This document shows, in pieces, positions 17,584-25,299 of a DNA stretch of 64,000 nucleotides; position 1 is the first letter of the stretch, and every line of letters starts with the position of its first letter. The position numbers were made by a program, and so were the translations under genes. The notes under the pieces were generated by a model, which ran no database searches, was not told where the DNA came from, and saw only the letters and a list, made by a program, of their open reading frames with translations. This stretch comes from Muricoccus roseus (GTDB lineage Bacteria; Pseudomonadota; Alphaproteobacteria; Acetobacterales; Acetobacteraceae), in the NCBI RefSeq assembly GCF_900141905.1, contig NZ_FQZF01000015.1, positions 1-64,000 of the forward strand, in the 5' to 3' direction.

Positions 17584-18261
17584 TCATGCCACGGGGCCGT
17601 CGGCGCCCCGATGCAGCAGATGGGTCATGGCCGCCGTGCCCAGCACGGGCACCAGCAGGTTGGCCAACGGCACCAGGGCGAGAAGCGCCATCACGCCCCC
17701 CACCGCGAGAACCGAGAACTCCCGCCGCTTCCGCAGCAGCCGGGCCTGGGCGACGCCCATCCGCCGCTGCGCCACCCCCTCGAACAGCCCATGCCCGAGG
17801 GAGACCGCGGCCACCATCCAGAGCAGCGCGCCGCCGAGAAGGGGCAGGAGCAGCGCCACCGGCAGCAGCACGAGATTCAGCCCCAGCACCTTCAGCGCCA
17901 GGGTGACGTTGAACACGCCCTGCGCGGCCAGCGAGGCGCCCTGAGCGGGCGGCAGGCCGGGATAATGCCGCCGCTCCACCGCCGCGGCCGTCTCGTCCAG
18001 GAACAGCCCAGCGATGGCCAGGGCGAAGGGTACGAAGAGCCAGAAGGCCGCGAAGAGCCCCGCGACGCCTCCCAGCACGCCAGCCGCGGTCGCCAGCCAC
18101 CCCGTGCCCCCGGCCAGCGCGTCCATCGCCCAGCCGGCCAGCGCGATCAGCCCGGCAAGCGACAGCAGCGCCCCGAGCATCCCCTTGAGCAGCGGGCCCC
18201 GGAAGCCCCGGTCGAACACCTGGTCCAGCGGCAGGAACAGGCTGGCGATCACGGCGGACAC
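17584..18261 (-). CDS. EI24 domain membrane protein
   Basis: The 225-aa protein has about six hydrophobic helices. Its start, LFLPLDQVFDRGFRGPLLKGMLGALLSL, and the pattern FDRGFRxPLLKG are typical of the EI24/CysZ superfamily. CysZ members move sulfate; this branch has no proven substrate. A DUF1244 gene lies 6 nt upstream, a common alphaproteobacterial pairing. A TGAGGGG-AGAA-CCCCTCA hairpin follows the stop within about 35 nt. Confidence 0.8.
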   Translation of the reverse strand: MSAVIASLFLPLDQVFDRGFRGPLLKGMLGALLSLAGLIALAGWAMDALAGGTGWLATAAGVLGGVAGLFAAFWLFVPFALAIAGLFLDETAAAVERRHYPGLPPAQGASLAAQGVFNVTLALKVLGLNLVLLPVALLLPLLGGALLWMVAAVSLGHGLFEGVAQRRMGVAQARLLRKRREFSVLAVGGVMALLALVPLANLLVPVLGTAAMTHLLHRGADGPVA

Positions 18262-18267
18262 GCGCGC

Positions 18268-18573
18268 TCAGTGCCCCGGATTGGCCGCGGCGAAGGCCGC
18301 CTTTTGCTCCGGCGCCGCCTCGCGCTGGTGCTTCGCCTGCCACTCCTTGTAGGGCATGCCATAGATGATCTCCCGCGCCTCCGCGTCCGGCAGCGCGATG
18401 CCCTGCGCCTCCGCCTCCTCGCGGTACCAGCGGCTCAGGCAGTTCCGGCAGAAGCCGGCCAGGTTCATCATGTCGATGTTCTGCACGTCGGTCCGCTCGC
18501 GCAGGTGCTGCACCAGCCGGCGGAAGGCCGCTGCCTCCAGCTCCGTGCGGGTCTTGTCGTCGATCTCGGTCAT
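18268..18573 (-). CDS. DUF1244 family protein
   Basis: The 101-aa protein matches DUF1244 along its length: FRRLVQHLRERTDVQNIDMMNLAGFCRNCLSRWY then AREIIYGMPYKEWQAKHQ. The CRNC pair is conserved in the family and could bind metal. The ATG follows GGGAAGGGG. An upstream in-frame extension to 18726 runs through the repeat palindrome and is rejected. Function unknown. Confidence 0.88.
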   Translation of the reverse strand: MTEIDDKTRTELEAAAFRRLVQHLRERTDVQNIDMMNLAGFCRNCLSRWYREEAEAQGIALPDAEAREIIYGMPYKEWQAKHQREAAPEQKAAFAAANPGH

Positions 18574-18676
18574 GGGGCCCCTTCCCTCAGCGGGTTGAAC
18601 GAACGGATGCCCAAGATGGTGGCACCGGCCGCGCCGCGCCATCCCGGGGGGGGGCGGGCCGGTGTTCGAACCTGTC

Positions 18677-18729
18677 GGTCTGTCCCCGGGGAGAGGAAGA
18701 AGGAATTCTTCCTCTCCCCGGGACAAACC
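18677..18729 (+). repeat. Dispersed repeat, module A palindrome alone
   Basis: A nearly perfect 53-bp palindrome starts GGTCTGTCCCC and ends GACAAACC. Its 14-bp core arms are GGGGAGAGGAAGAA / TTCTTCCTCTCCCC with loop GGAA. None of the other modules follow. It sits between the DUF1244 gene start and the 3' end of the TctC-type gene, so it may serve as a terminator for the latter. Confidence 0.85.
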
Positions 18730-18764
18730 AGCAGATCAGAACCAAAGCGCCAGGGGATCACCGC

Positions 18765-19739
18765 CTAATCTGCATAGACTCCGGCGGACTGGATGATCGG
18801 CCGCCAGCGCGCGACCTCCGCCGCCAGGTGCCGGCGGTGCGCCGCCGGCGTCGCCTGCTCCGCCGTCGCCACCTCCGTCACCAGGTCGGCGAAGCGCGCC
18901 CGCAGCCGCTCCTCCCGCAGCGCCGCGCGGATCGCCGTCGCCAGCCGCTCCTGCACCGCCTCGGGTGTGCCGGCGGGGGCATAGACCCCGTGCCAGGTGC
19001 TCATCGCAATCCCCGGCGCGCCCGCCTCGGCGGTGGTCGGCAGGTTCAGCCCCTCCACCCGCCGGTCCAGCGTCACGGCATAGGCCTTGATGCGGTTGTC
19101 CCGGATGAAGGGCGCGGTGTTGGTGGCTTGGTCGCAGAACACGTCGATGCGGCCCGCCATCATCTCCTGGAGCGCGGGCGCCGAGCCGCGGAACACCACG
19201 GTGGTCAGTGCGCGGCCGGCCGCCTGTTGCACCAGCATGCCGCAGAGCTGGTTCGCGCCGCCCAGCCCCGAATGCGCCAGGTTCAGCCCGTCGCCCTGTG
19301 CCTTCAGCGCGGCGATGAAGGCGGGCAGGTCGGCCGCGGGAAAGTCCGGCCGCGCGACGATCGTCATCGCCGCGTCGGAGACGAGGCCGAGCGGCGCGAG
19401 GGAGGTCTCGACGTTGTACGGAAGCTGCCGGTACAGCGTGGCGGCGGTGGCATGGCCGATATGGTGCACGAGCAGCATATGCCCATCCGGCCGGGCCTGC
19501 GCCACGCGCGCGGCGGCGATGGTGCCGCCGGCGCCGGTGACGTTCTCCACCACCACGGGCTGGCCAAGGTCCTTCGCCATGCCCTCCGCGACCAGCCGCG
19601 CGATCACATCGGTCGGCCCGCCCGCCGCGAAGGGCACCACCACCGTCAAGGGGCGGCTCGGGAAGGGTTGCGCCATGGCGGGCGCGGCGGAGACGGCAAG
19701 GGCGGCCGCGAGGATCGCGCGGCGGAACAGCTTGGACAT
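18765..19739 (-). CDS. Tripartite tricarboxylate transporter (Bug/TctC) substrate-binding protein
   Basis: The 324-aa protein has a Sec signal ending AMAQ, then FPSRPLTVVVPFAAGGPTDVIARLVAEGM, the diagnostic Bug-family opening. NVTGAGGTIAAARVAQARPDG and GMSTWHGVYAPAGTP-like segments follow. Bug proteins bind carboxylates such as citrate, tartrate or nicotinate through two loops and two waters. AAGGAGGAAACG gives a strong RBS. It follows a tartrate dehydrogenase gene by 42 nt, so tartrate or a related hydroxy-acid is a reasonable ligand. No TctA/TctB genes are nearby. Confidence 0.92.
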   Translation of the reverse strand: MSKLFRRAILAAALAVSAAPAMAQPFPSRPLTVVVPFAAGGPTDVIARLVAEGMAKDLGQPVVVENVTGAGGTIAAARVAQARPDGHMLLVHHIGHATAATLYRQLPYNVETSLAPLGLVSDAAMTIVARPDFPAADLPAFIAALKAQGDGLNLAHSGLGGANQLCGMLVQQAAGRALTTVVFRGSAPALQEMMAGRIDVFCDQATNTAPFIRDNRIKAYAVTLDRRVEGLNLPTTAEAGAPGIAMSTWHGVYAPAGTPEAVQERLATAIRAALREERLRARFADLVTEVATAEQATPAAHRRHLAAEVARWRPIIQSAGVYAD

Positions 19740-19781
19740 GGGACGTTTCCTCCTTTTGTTGGGTTCAGCCTCGCACGGAAT

Positions 19782-20861
19782 TCAGGCCGGCGCGTTCGCT
19801 CCCTCGATCGCGGCGATCACCGCGCGCGTCACGGTTTCGGTATCGGCCGTGCCGCCGAGATCGGCGGTGAACACGCCATCCGCGCAAACCTGCTCCACCG
19901 CGCGCATCAGCGCCTTCGCCGCCGCGTCCTCGCCCAGCTGCTCCAGCATCATCGCCCCGGTCCAGAAGGTGGCCACCGGATTGGCGATGCCCTTGCCCAT
20001 GATGTCGAAGGCCGAGCCATGGATCGGCTCGAACATGGAGGGCGCGCGGCGCGAGGGATCGAGATTGGCCGTCGGCGCGACACCGAGCGAGCCCGCCACC
20101 GCCCCGGCCAGGTCCGACAGGATGTCCGCGTGCAGGTTGGTCGCCACCACCGTGTCGATGCTCGCGGGCTTCCTCACCATCCGCGCGGCCATGGCATCGA
20201 CCAGCTCCTTCTCCACGGTCACGTCCGGGTAGTTCTTCGCCACCTCGGCCGCGATGTCGTCCCACATGACCATGCCGTGCTTCTGCGCATTGGACTTCGT
20301 CACCACCGTCAGCAGCTTGCGCGGGCGGCTCCGTGCGATGTCGAAGGCCACCCGCATGATCCGCTCCACGCCGGCGCGGGTGAAGATGGAGGTCTCGGTC
20401 GCCACCTCCTCCGGATGGCCGCGATGGGCGCGGCCGCCATGACCGGCATACTCGCCCTCGGAGTTCTCGCGCACGATCACCCAGTCGATGTCGCCGGGCT
20501 CCACCTGCCGCAGCGGGCTCGTCAGCCCCGGCAGCACGCGCGTCGGGCGGATATTCGCGTACTGGTCGAAGCCCTGGCAGATCTTCAGCCGAAGGCCCCA
20601 GAGCGTGACGCTGTCGGGCAGGTCCGGGTCGCCCACCGCGCCGAAATAGATGGCGTCGAAGCCGCGCAGCGTCTCCAGCCCGTCCTCGGGCATCATCACG
20701 CCGGTCTGGCGGTAGTAGTCGCTGCCCCAGGGCAGCGTCTCGACATCCAGCGCGAAGCCCCCGTCGCGTCGGGCGAGCGCTTCCAGCACCCGCAGCCCGG
20801 CGGGAATGACCTCCTTGCCGACGCCGTCGGCGGGAATGGCGGCGATGCGATGGCGGCGCAT
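19782..20861 (-). CDS. ttuC: Tartrate dehydrogenase/decarboxylase-like (isocitrate/isopropylmalate dehydrogenase family)
   Basis: The 359-aa protein has the beta-decarboxylating dehydrogenase fold. It shows AIPADGVGKEVIPAGLRVLE at the N-terminus, WVIVRENSEGEYAGHGGR with substrate-binding Arg/Glu, the TKSNAQKHG catalytic Lys region, and NLHADILSDLAGAVAGSLG with metal-binding Asp. The VRENSEGEY pattern and length fit TtuC. The enzyme oxidises tartrate or D-malate and can decarboxylate to glycerate or pyruvate. It is divergent from a GntR regulator. A 31-residue in-frame extension is rejected. The paralogue at 52604 has about the same length. D-malate dehydrogenase (DmlA) is the main alternative. 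Confidence 0.85.
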   Translation of the reverse strand: MRRHRIAAIPADGVGKEVIPAGLRVLEALARRDGGFALDVETLPWGSDYYRQTGVMMPEDGLETLRGFDAIYFGAVGDPDLPDSVTLWGLRLKICQGFDQYANIRPTRVLPGLTSPLRQVEPGDIDWVIVRENSEGEYAGHGGRAHRGHPEEVATETSIFTRAGVERIMRVAFDIARSRPRKLLTVVTKSNAQKHGMVMWDDIAAEVAKNYPDVTVEKELVDAMAARMVRKPASIDTVVATNLHADILSDLAGAVAGSLGVAPTANLDPSRRAPSMFEPIHGSAFDIMGKGIANPVATFWTGAMMLEQLGEDAAAKALMRAVEQVCADGVFTADLGGTADTETVTRAVIAAIEGANAPA

Positions 20862-20922
20862 GGTTGTAGGGACTCGTCCTTGCCTGTTGGAAAATCGGGC
20901 GCCGGCTGGCATGCCGGGCCCG

Positions 20923-21606
20923 ATGAGTGACGACCCGGACGCGACCCCGCGCACGAGCCTCGGTGAATCCGCCTATCGTGCCCTGCGCGCGCGGCTGCTC
21001 GAGATGACCCTGCCGCCCGGCCACCAGGCCAGCGAAGGCGAGCTCGCGTCCCAGCTCGGCATGAGCCGCACGCCGGTGCATGAAGCCGTGCTGCGCCTGC
21101 AGTCCGAGGGGTTCCTGGAAGTGCAGCCGCGCCGCGGCGTCCGCGTGCGGCCCATCGACCCGACGGGGATGGCCGAGACCTATGAAATCCTGATCGCGCT
21201 GGAGGGCGCGGCCGCCGCGCGGCTCGCCCACCATCCCAACCCGGAAGCCGTCGCGGCTATGACGGAGGCGACAGAGGCCATGCGGGCCGCCCTCGGTGAC
21301 GGCGACCGCCAGGCCTGGGCGGCCGCGGATGACCGGTTCCACCGTGCGCTGATCCAGGGCTGCGGCAATGCGCGCCTCTCCCGCTTGGCACAGGAGGCAG
21401 CCGACCTCGCCCAGCGCGCGCGTTTGGCCACGGCCGCGCTCCGGCCGGAGCCGAAGGGATCGGCGGAGGAGCATGCCCGCATCCTCGGCGCGATCGCCAC
21501 GGGCGATGCGGAAGCCGCCCGCGCCGCTCTGTCGGCGCATCGCCAGCGGGCGAGCGCGGAAATCCTCCGCACCCTTGCCCTGCCCTTCATGCGCCTCGGC
21601 GGCTGA
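20923..21606 (+). CDS. GntR family regulator with FCD ligand domain
   Basis: The 227-aa protein has an N-terminal winged helix (ESAYRALRARLLEMTLPPGHQASEGELASQLGMSRTPVHEAVLRLQ). An all-helical FCD domain with DDRFHRALIQGCGN follows; the Asp and His there bind metal in the family. These regulators sense carboxylic acids. It lies divergent from ttuC and directly upstream of glycerate kinase, so it probably controls both. ATG at 20911 is an alternative start. Confidence 0.9.
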   Translation: MSDDPDATPRTSLGESAYRALRARLLEMTLPPGHQASEGELASQLGMSRTPVHEAVLRLQSEGFLEVQPRRGVRVRPIDPTGMAETYEILIALEGAAAARLAHHPNPEAVAAMTEATEAMRAALGDGDRQAWAAADDRFHRALIQGCGNARLSRLAQEAADLAQRARLATAALRPEPKGSAEEHARILGAIATGDAEAARAALSAHRQRASAEILRTLALPFMRLGG

Positions 21607-21645
21607 GAGCATGCGTCCCGCCTCCCCGGCTCCCTCCAGCTTATG

Positions 21646-21667
21646 TTCCATACCAGCTTCCATACCA
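21646..21667 (+). promoter_or_regulatory. Tandem TTCCATACCA repeats upstream of glycerate kinase
   Basis: Two exact copies of TTCCATACCA are separated by GC (one helical turn plus 2 bp, 12-bp period). They lie about 80 nt before the glycerate kinase start and just after the GntR gene. FadR/FCD-type operators often contain TGGT/ACCA halves, so these may be GntR sites. This is inference. Confidence 0.35.
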
Positions 21668-21745
21668 CAAGCCGGAAATGGCGCCGTCCCGTCTTGCCGG
21701 CCGGGGCGCAGCGGGCATGATGCGGCCGAACCGGGAGGGCCGAGA

Positions 21746-23038
21746 TTGAGCCATTGGGATGATGCGCGTGCCCGCGCCGCGCTGCGCCGCCTGTTCGATG
21801 CCGCCGTCCGCAGCGCCGACCCGCGGGCCATCCTGGCCGACCACCTGCCCGAGCCCCCGGCCCCTTCCAGCGGGGGCCGCGTCGTCGTGGTCGGCGCGGG
21901 CAAGTCGGCCGCCGTCATGGCCGCGGCGGTGGAAGCCGCCTGGGCTGGGGTGCCGATGCAGGGGCTGGTCGTCACCCGCTACGGCCATGCCGTGCCGACC
22001 ACACGGATCGAGGTGGTGGAGGCCTCCCATCCCGTCCCGGACGCCGCGGGCGAGCGTGCCGCCGCACGGATCCTCCAGGCGGTCCAGGGCCTGACGGAGC
22101 ATGACCTCGTCCTCGCCCTCATCTCCGGCGGGGGCTCCGCCCTCATGCCCCTCGCCGCCCCCGGGCTGACGCTGGCCGACAAGCAGGCGGTCAACCGCGC
22201 GCTCCTCGCCTGCGGCGCCACCATCAACGAGATGAATGTCCTCCGGCGGCACCTCTCGGCCATCAAGGGCGGGCGCCTCGCGGCCGCGGCCCATCCGGCG
22301 CGCGTCGTCACCCTCGCCATCTCCGACGTGCCGGGGGACGACCCCGCCGCCATCGCCTCGGGCCCCACCGTGCCGGACCCGAGCAGCTTCCAGGAGGCAC
22401 GCGCGATCGTGGCGCGCTACGGCATCGACCTGCCGCCCGCCGTGCGCGCCCATCTGGACGCCGCCGAGGACGAGTCCCCCAAGCCCGGGGACCCGCGCCT
22501 GGCCCGCGCGGAATACCGGATGATCGCCACCCCGCTGATGGCCCTGCGCGCGGCGGCGCGGGAAGCGGAGGCCATGGGTCTCACCCCCCTGATCCTGGGT
22601 GACGCGCTGGAGGGCGAGGCGCGGGAGGTGGGCACGCTGCTCGCGGGGATCGCCCGTTCGGTGGCCGCGCATGGCGTGCCGGTGCCCAGGCCCGCCGTGC
22701 TCCTCTCCGGCGGGGAAACCACGGTGACGCTGGGCGGGGCGCAGGGCGCGGGCGGGCGGAATGGCGAGTGTCTGCTCGGCCTGGCCGCGTCGCTGGCGGC
22801 CCATCCCGGGATCTGGGGCCTGATGGCGGATACGGACGGCATCGACGGTGCGGGCAGCAATGCCGGCGCCCTCGCCACCTCGGACACGCTGGCCAGCAGC
22901 CGCGACATGGGGGTGGACCCGATTGCGGCACTCGCAGGCCACCGAAGCCATGACGTGTTCCAGGCGTTGGGGGATCTGGTGATTACGGGCCCGACCCTGA
23001 CCAATGTGAACGACTTCCGAGCCATCCTGATCGCTTAA
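21746..23038 (+). CDS. ttuD: Glycerate 2-kinase (MOFRL family)
   Basis: The 430-aa protein shows VVVVGAGKSAAVMAAAVE, the GLVVTRYGHAVPT loop, ISGGGSALMPLAAPG, the central SAIKGGRLA and the C-terminal MOFRL block GAGGRNGECLLGLA, with DTDGIDGAG. It phosphorylates D-glycerate to 2-phosphoglycerate. In Agrobacterium vitis the equivalent gene in the tartrate operon is ttuD. The start is TTG, placed 7 nt after GGGAGG; the longer in-frame reading overlaps the GntR gene in another frame. Start is not used by ATG-only gene callers. Confidence 0.9.
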   Translation: MSHWDDARARAALRRLFDAAVRSADPRAILADHLPEPPAPSSGGRVVVVGAGKSAAVMAAAVEAAWAGVPMQGLVVTRYGHAVPTTRIEVVEASHPVPDAAGERAAARILQAVQGLTEHDLVLALISGGGSALMPLAAPGLTLADKQAVNRALLACGATINEMNVLRRHLSAIKGGRLAAAAHPARVVTLAISDVPGDDPAAIASGPTVPDPSSFQEARAIVARYGIDLPPAVRAHLDAAEDESPKPGDPRLARAEYRMIATPLMALRAAAREAEAMGLTPLILGDALEGEAREVGTLLAGIARSVAAHGVPVPRPAVLLSGGETTVTLGGAQGAGGRNGECLLGLAASLAAHPGIWGLMADTDGIDGAGSNAGALATSDTLASSRDMGVDPIAALAGHRSHDVFQALGDLVITGPTLTNVNDFRAILIA

Positions 23039-23040
23039 TA

Positions 23041-23090
23041 AATTTAAGTCAGAAATCCCTCGAAAGCTTAACTTAGATCTCCTAAGTAAG
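23041..23090 (+). promoter_or_regulatory. AT-rich promoter/operator before the HTH-pyruvate kinase gene
   Basis: This is an AT-rich 56-nt gap in a 70 % GC region. It holds the perfect dyad ACTTAG-ATCTC-CTAAGT (23071-23087), and also AATTTAAG and AAGCTTAA (23041-23072) in inverted relation. The dyad lies 8 nt before the start codon of a protein that begins with an HTH. It is therefore a natural candidate for an autoregulatory operator. Confidence 0.4.
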
Positions 23091-23094
23091 TGCC

Positions 23095-24729
23095 ATGCGC
23101 GACAAGGCCCTCGAGACCCTCCTCACCCAACGCGGCGCCGTGACCCGGATCGCGACCGGGCTCGGCATCTCCACCGCCGCCGTCTCCCAATGGCGCCGCA
23201 TCCCGCCCGAGCGCGTGGAGGAGGTGGCGCGCATCATGGACGTCCCGCCCGAGACGCTCTTCCAGCCCGATCCCAAGCCTGCAGGAGCGCCCCGCATGGC
23301 GAACCGCATCCCCATCCGCCGCCGCCGGCGCACGAAGATCATCGCAACCCTCGGCCCGGCCAGCGCGGACCCGCAGGTGATCGAGCGCCTGTTCCGCGGG
23401 GGTGCCGACATCTTCCGCCTCAACTTCTCCCACGGCTCCCATGAGGACCATGCGGCCCGGATCGTGACGATCCGCGAGATCGAGCGCCGCACGGGCCGCC
23501 CCATTGGCATCCTGGCGGATGTCCAGGGCCCGAAGCTGCGCGTCGGCAAGTTCGCGGGCGGCCGCGTGCAGCTCCAGTCCGGCCAGCCCTTCCGCCTGGA
23601 CCTCTCCCCCGTCCCCGGCGATGTCCGCCGCGTCCAGCTGCCGCATCCCGAGATCATCCACGCCGCCCGCATCGGCACCACGCTGCTGCTGGATGACGGC
23701 AAGCTCCGCCTCGGCGTCACCCGCCAGCGGGACGACCACCTGGAGACCGAGGTCCTCGTCGGCGGCCCCCTTTCCGACCGCAAGGGCGTGAACGTGCCCG
23801 ATGTCGCCCTTCCCATCCCGGCCCTGACCGAGAAGGACCGCGCCGACCTCGCCTTCGCCCTGGATCAGGGCGTCGAGTTCATCGGCCTCTCCTTCGTCCA
23901 GCGCCCGGAGGACGTGGCGGAGGCGAAGGCCATCGCCGATGGCCGCGCCTGGATCATGGTGAAGATGGAGAAGCCCCAGGCGGTCGAGCAGATGGACGCC
24001 ATCCTCGACCTCGCCGATGCCGTCATGGTCGCGCGCGGCGACCTGGGCGTGGAATGCCCGCCCGAGGAGGTGCCGCTGATCCAGAAGCGCATCATCCGCG
24101 GTGCCCGCACCCGCGGCATCCCCGTGGTCGTGGCCACCCAGATGCTGGAGAGCATGATCTCCGCCCCCACCCCCACCCGCGCCGAGGCGTCGGACGTGGC
24201 CACGGCGGTCTTCGACGGCGCGGATGCCGTCATGCTCTCCGCCGAAACCGCCGCCGGGAGCTATCCCTTCGAGGCGGTGAACATCATGGACCGCATCGTC
24301 GCCCGCACGGAGCAGGATCCGGGCTGGCGCGCCATCACCGACAACAACCGGCCGGAGCCGCGCCACCGCGCCTCCGACGCCATCGCGACCGCCGCCCGCC
24401 AAGTCGCCACCACCATCGAGGCCGAGGCGATCGCCGCCTTCACCTCCACCGGCTCCACCGTGCTGCGCGTCGCGCGTGAGCGCCCCTCCGCGCCCATCAT
24501 CGGCATGACCGCGAGCGAACGCACTGCCCGCCGGCTGGCCCTGGTCTGGGGCGTGCACCCGGTGCAGAGCAAGGAACCGGCGAGCATGACGGACATGGTG
24601 GCCAAGGGCGTCCGCGCCGCCGCCGCCGAGGGCTTCGCGACCTCGGGCGACGAGGTGGTCGTCGTCGCCGGCGTGCCCTTCGGCACGCCCGGCACCACCA
24701 ACGCCCTCCGCGTCGCCGTCGTCGAGTAG
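23095..24729 (+). CDS. ttuE: Pyruvate kinase with N-terminal Cro/YdaS-like HTH extension
   Basis: The 544-aa frame has two parts. Residues 1-59 form a Cro/YdaS-like helix-turn-helix (ITRIA-GLGISTAAVSQWRRIPPERVEEVARIMDV, then LFQPD as in phage Cro proteins). From Met68 a complete pyruvate kinase follows: TKIIATLGPAS, NFSHGSHEDH, MVKMEKPQAVEQMD with the catalytic Lys region, MVARGDLGVE, and ATQMLESM. Pyruvate kinase makes pyruvate and ATP from PEP. Met68 is itself preceded by AGGAG with 8-nt spacing, so a stand-alone kinase could also be translated from 23296. It ends the tartrate-type cluster, matching TtuE. Confidence 0.85.
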   Translation: MRDKALETLLTQRGAVTRIATGLGISTAAVSQWRRIPPERVEEVARIMDVPPETLFQPDPKPAGAPRMANRIPIRRRRRTKIIATLGPASADPQVIERLFRGGADIFRLNFSHGSHEDHAARIVTIREIERRTGRPIGILADVQGPKLRVGKFAGGRVQLQSGQPFRLDLSPVPGDVRRVQLPHPEIIHAARIGTTLLLDDGKLRLGVTRQRDDHLETEVLVGGPLSDRKGVNVPDVALPIPALTEKDRADLAFALDQGVEFIGLSFVQRPEDVAEAKAIADGRAWIMVKMEKPQAVEQMDAILDLADAVMVARGDLGVECPPEEVPLIQKRIIRGARTRGIPVVVATQMLESMISAPTPTRAEASDVATAVFDGADAVMLSAETAAGSYPFEAVNIMDRIVARTEQDPGWRAITDNNRPEPRHRASDAIATAARQVATTIEAEAIAAFTSTGSTVLRVARERPSAPIIGMTASERTARRLALVWGVHPVQSKEPASMTDMVAKGVRAAAAEGFATSGDEVVVVAGVPFGTPGTTNALRVAVVE

Positions 24730-24818
24730 AAACGCCAGGGGCTCGCGCCCATTCACAGCGGGCGCCACCGGGCGGAGAATGGGCCCGCGCGCGCCCCGGC
24801 GCAGCATGAGGACGCGGC

Positions 24819-25268
24819 ATGAGGATGATGATGAAGCGTATCGCGATGGCCGCCCTGGCGGCGGCGGGCCTGGCCCTTTCCCACGCACCGGCCGAGGCCC
24901 AGCGCAACGGGCTCTATGAGGTCACCGGCACCAACCCCGACGGCTCGGCCTATACCGGGAACATGATCGTCCAGCAGGTCGGCCTCGCCTCCTGGCGCGT
25001 GGCCTGGCAGGTCGGCGAGAACCGGTTCGAGGGCTATGCCATGTCCGCGGGTCCCGTCTTCTCCGTCGGCTTCACCCTCGGCCAGGCTCCCGGCATCGCC
25101 ATCTACCAGGTGAGCCCGGACGGCAGCATGACCGGCCAGTGGACCCTCATCGGCAGCAGCGCCATCGGCACCGAGAACCTGACCCCGCGCGAGCCCCCGG
25201 CGCGCGACGCCCCGGCCGCCCGGCCCACCCCGCCGCCCGCCGCGGCGCCCTCCCGGCCGCGCCCGTAG
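24819..25268 (+). CDS. Exported protein of unknown function
   Basis: The 149-aa protein has a Sec signal (ALAAAGLALSHAPAEAQ). A compact domain follows with GLYEVTGTNPDGSAYTGNMIVQQVG and YQVSPDGSMTGQWTLIGSSAIGTENL, then a Pro/Ala tail of about 30 residues. The G-x-Y-x-G-T-N-P-D-G-S pattern recurs in small secreted alphaproteobacterial proteins without assigned function. GAGGACGCGG precedes the ATG. Confidence 0.75.
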   Translation: MRMMMKRIAMAALAAAGLALSHAPAEAQRNGLYEVTGTNPDGSAYTGNMIVQQVGLASWRVAWQVGENRFEGYAMSAGPVFSVGFTLGQAPGIAIYQVSPDGSMTGQWTLIGSSAIGTENLTPREPPARDAPAARPTPPPAAAPSRPRP

Positions 25269-25299
25269 CGGGTTCGCGCCCGGCCCGGGGAAGGCGCCG

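Noticed and set aside
18828-20930. 700-codon plus-strand frame through the TctC and tartrate dehydrogenase genes
   Set aside because: Shadow frame of two well-supported genes on the opposite strand.
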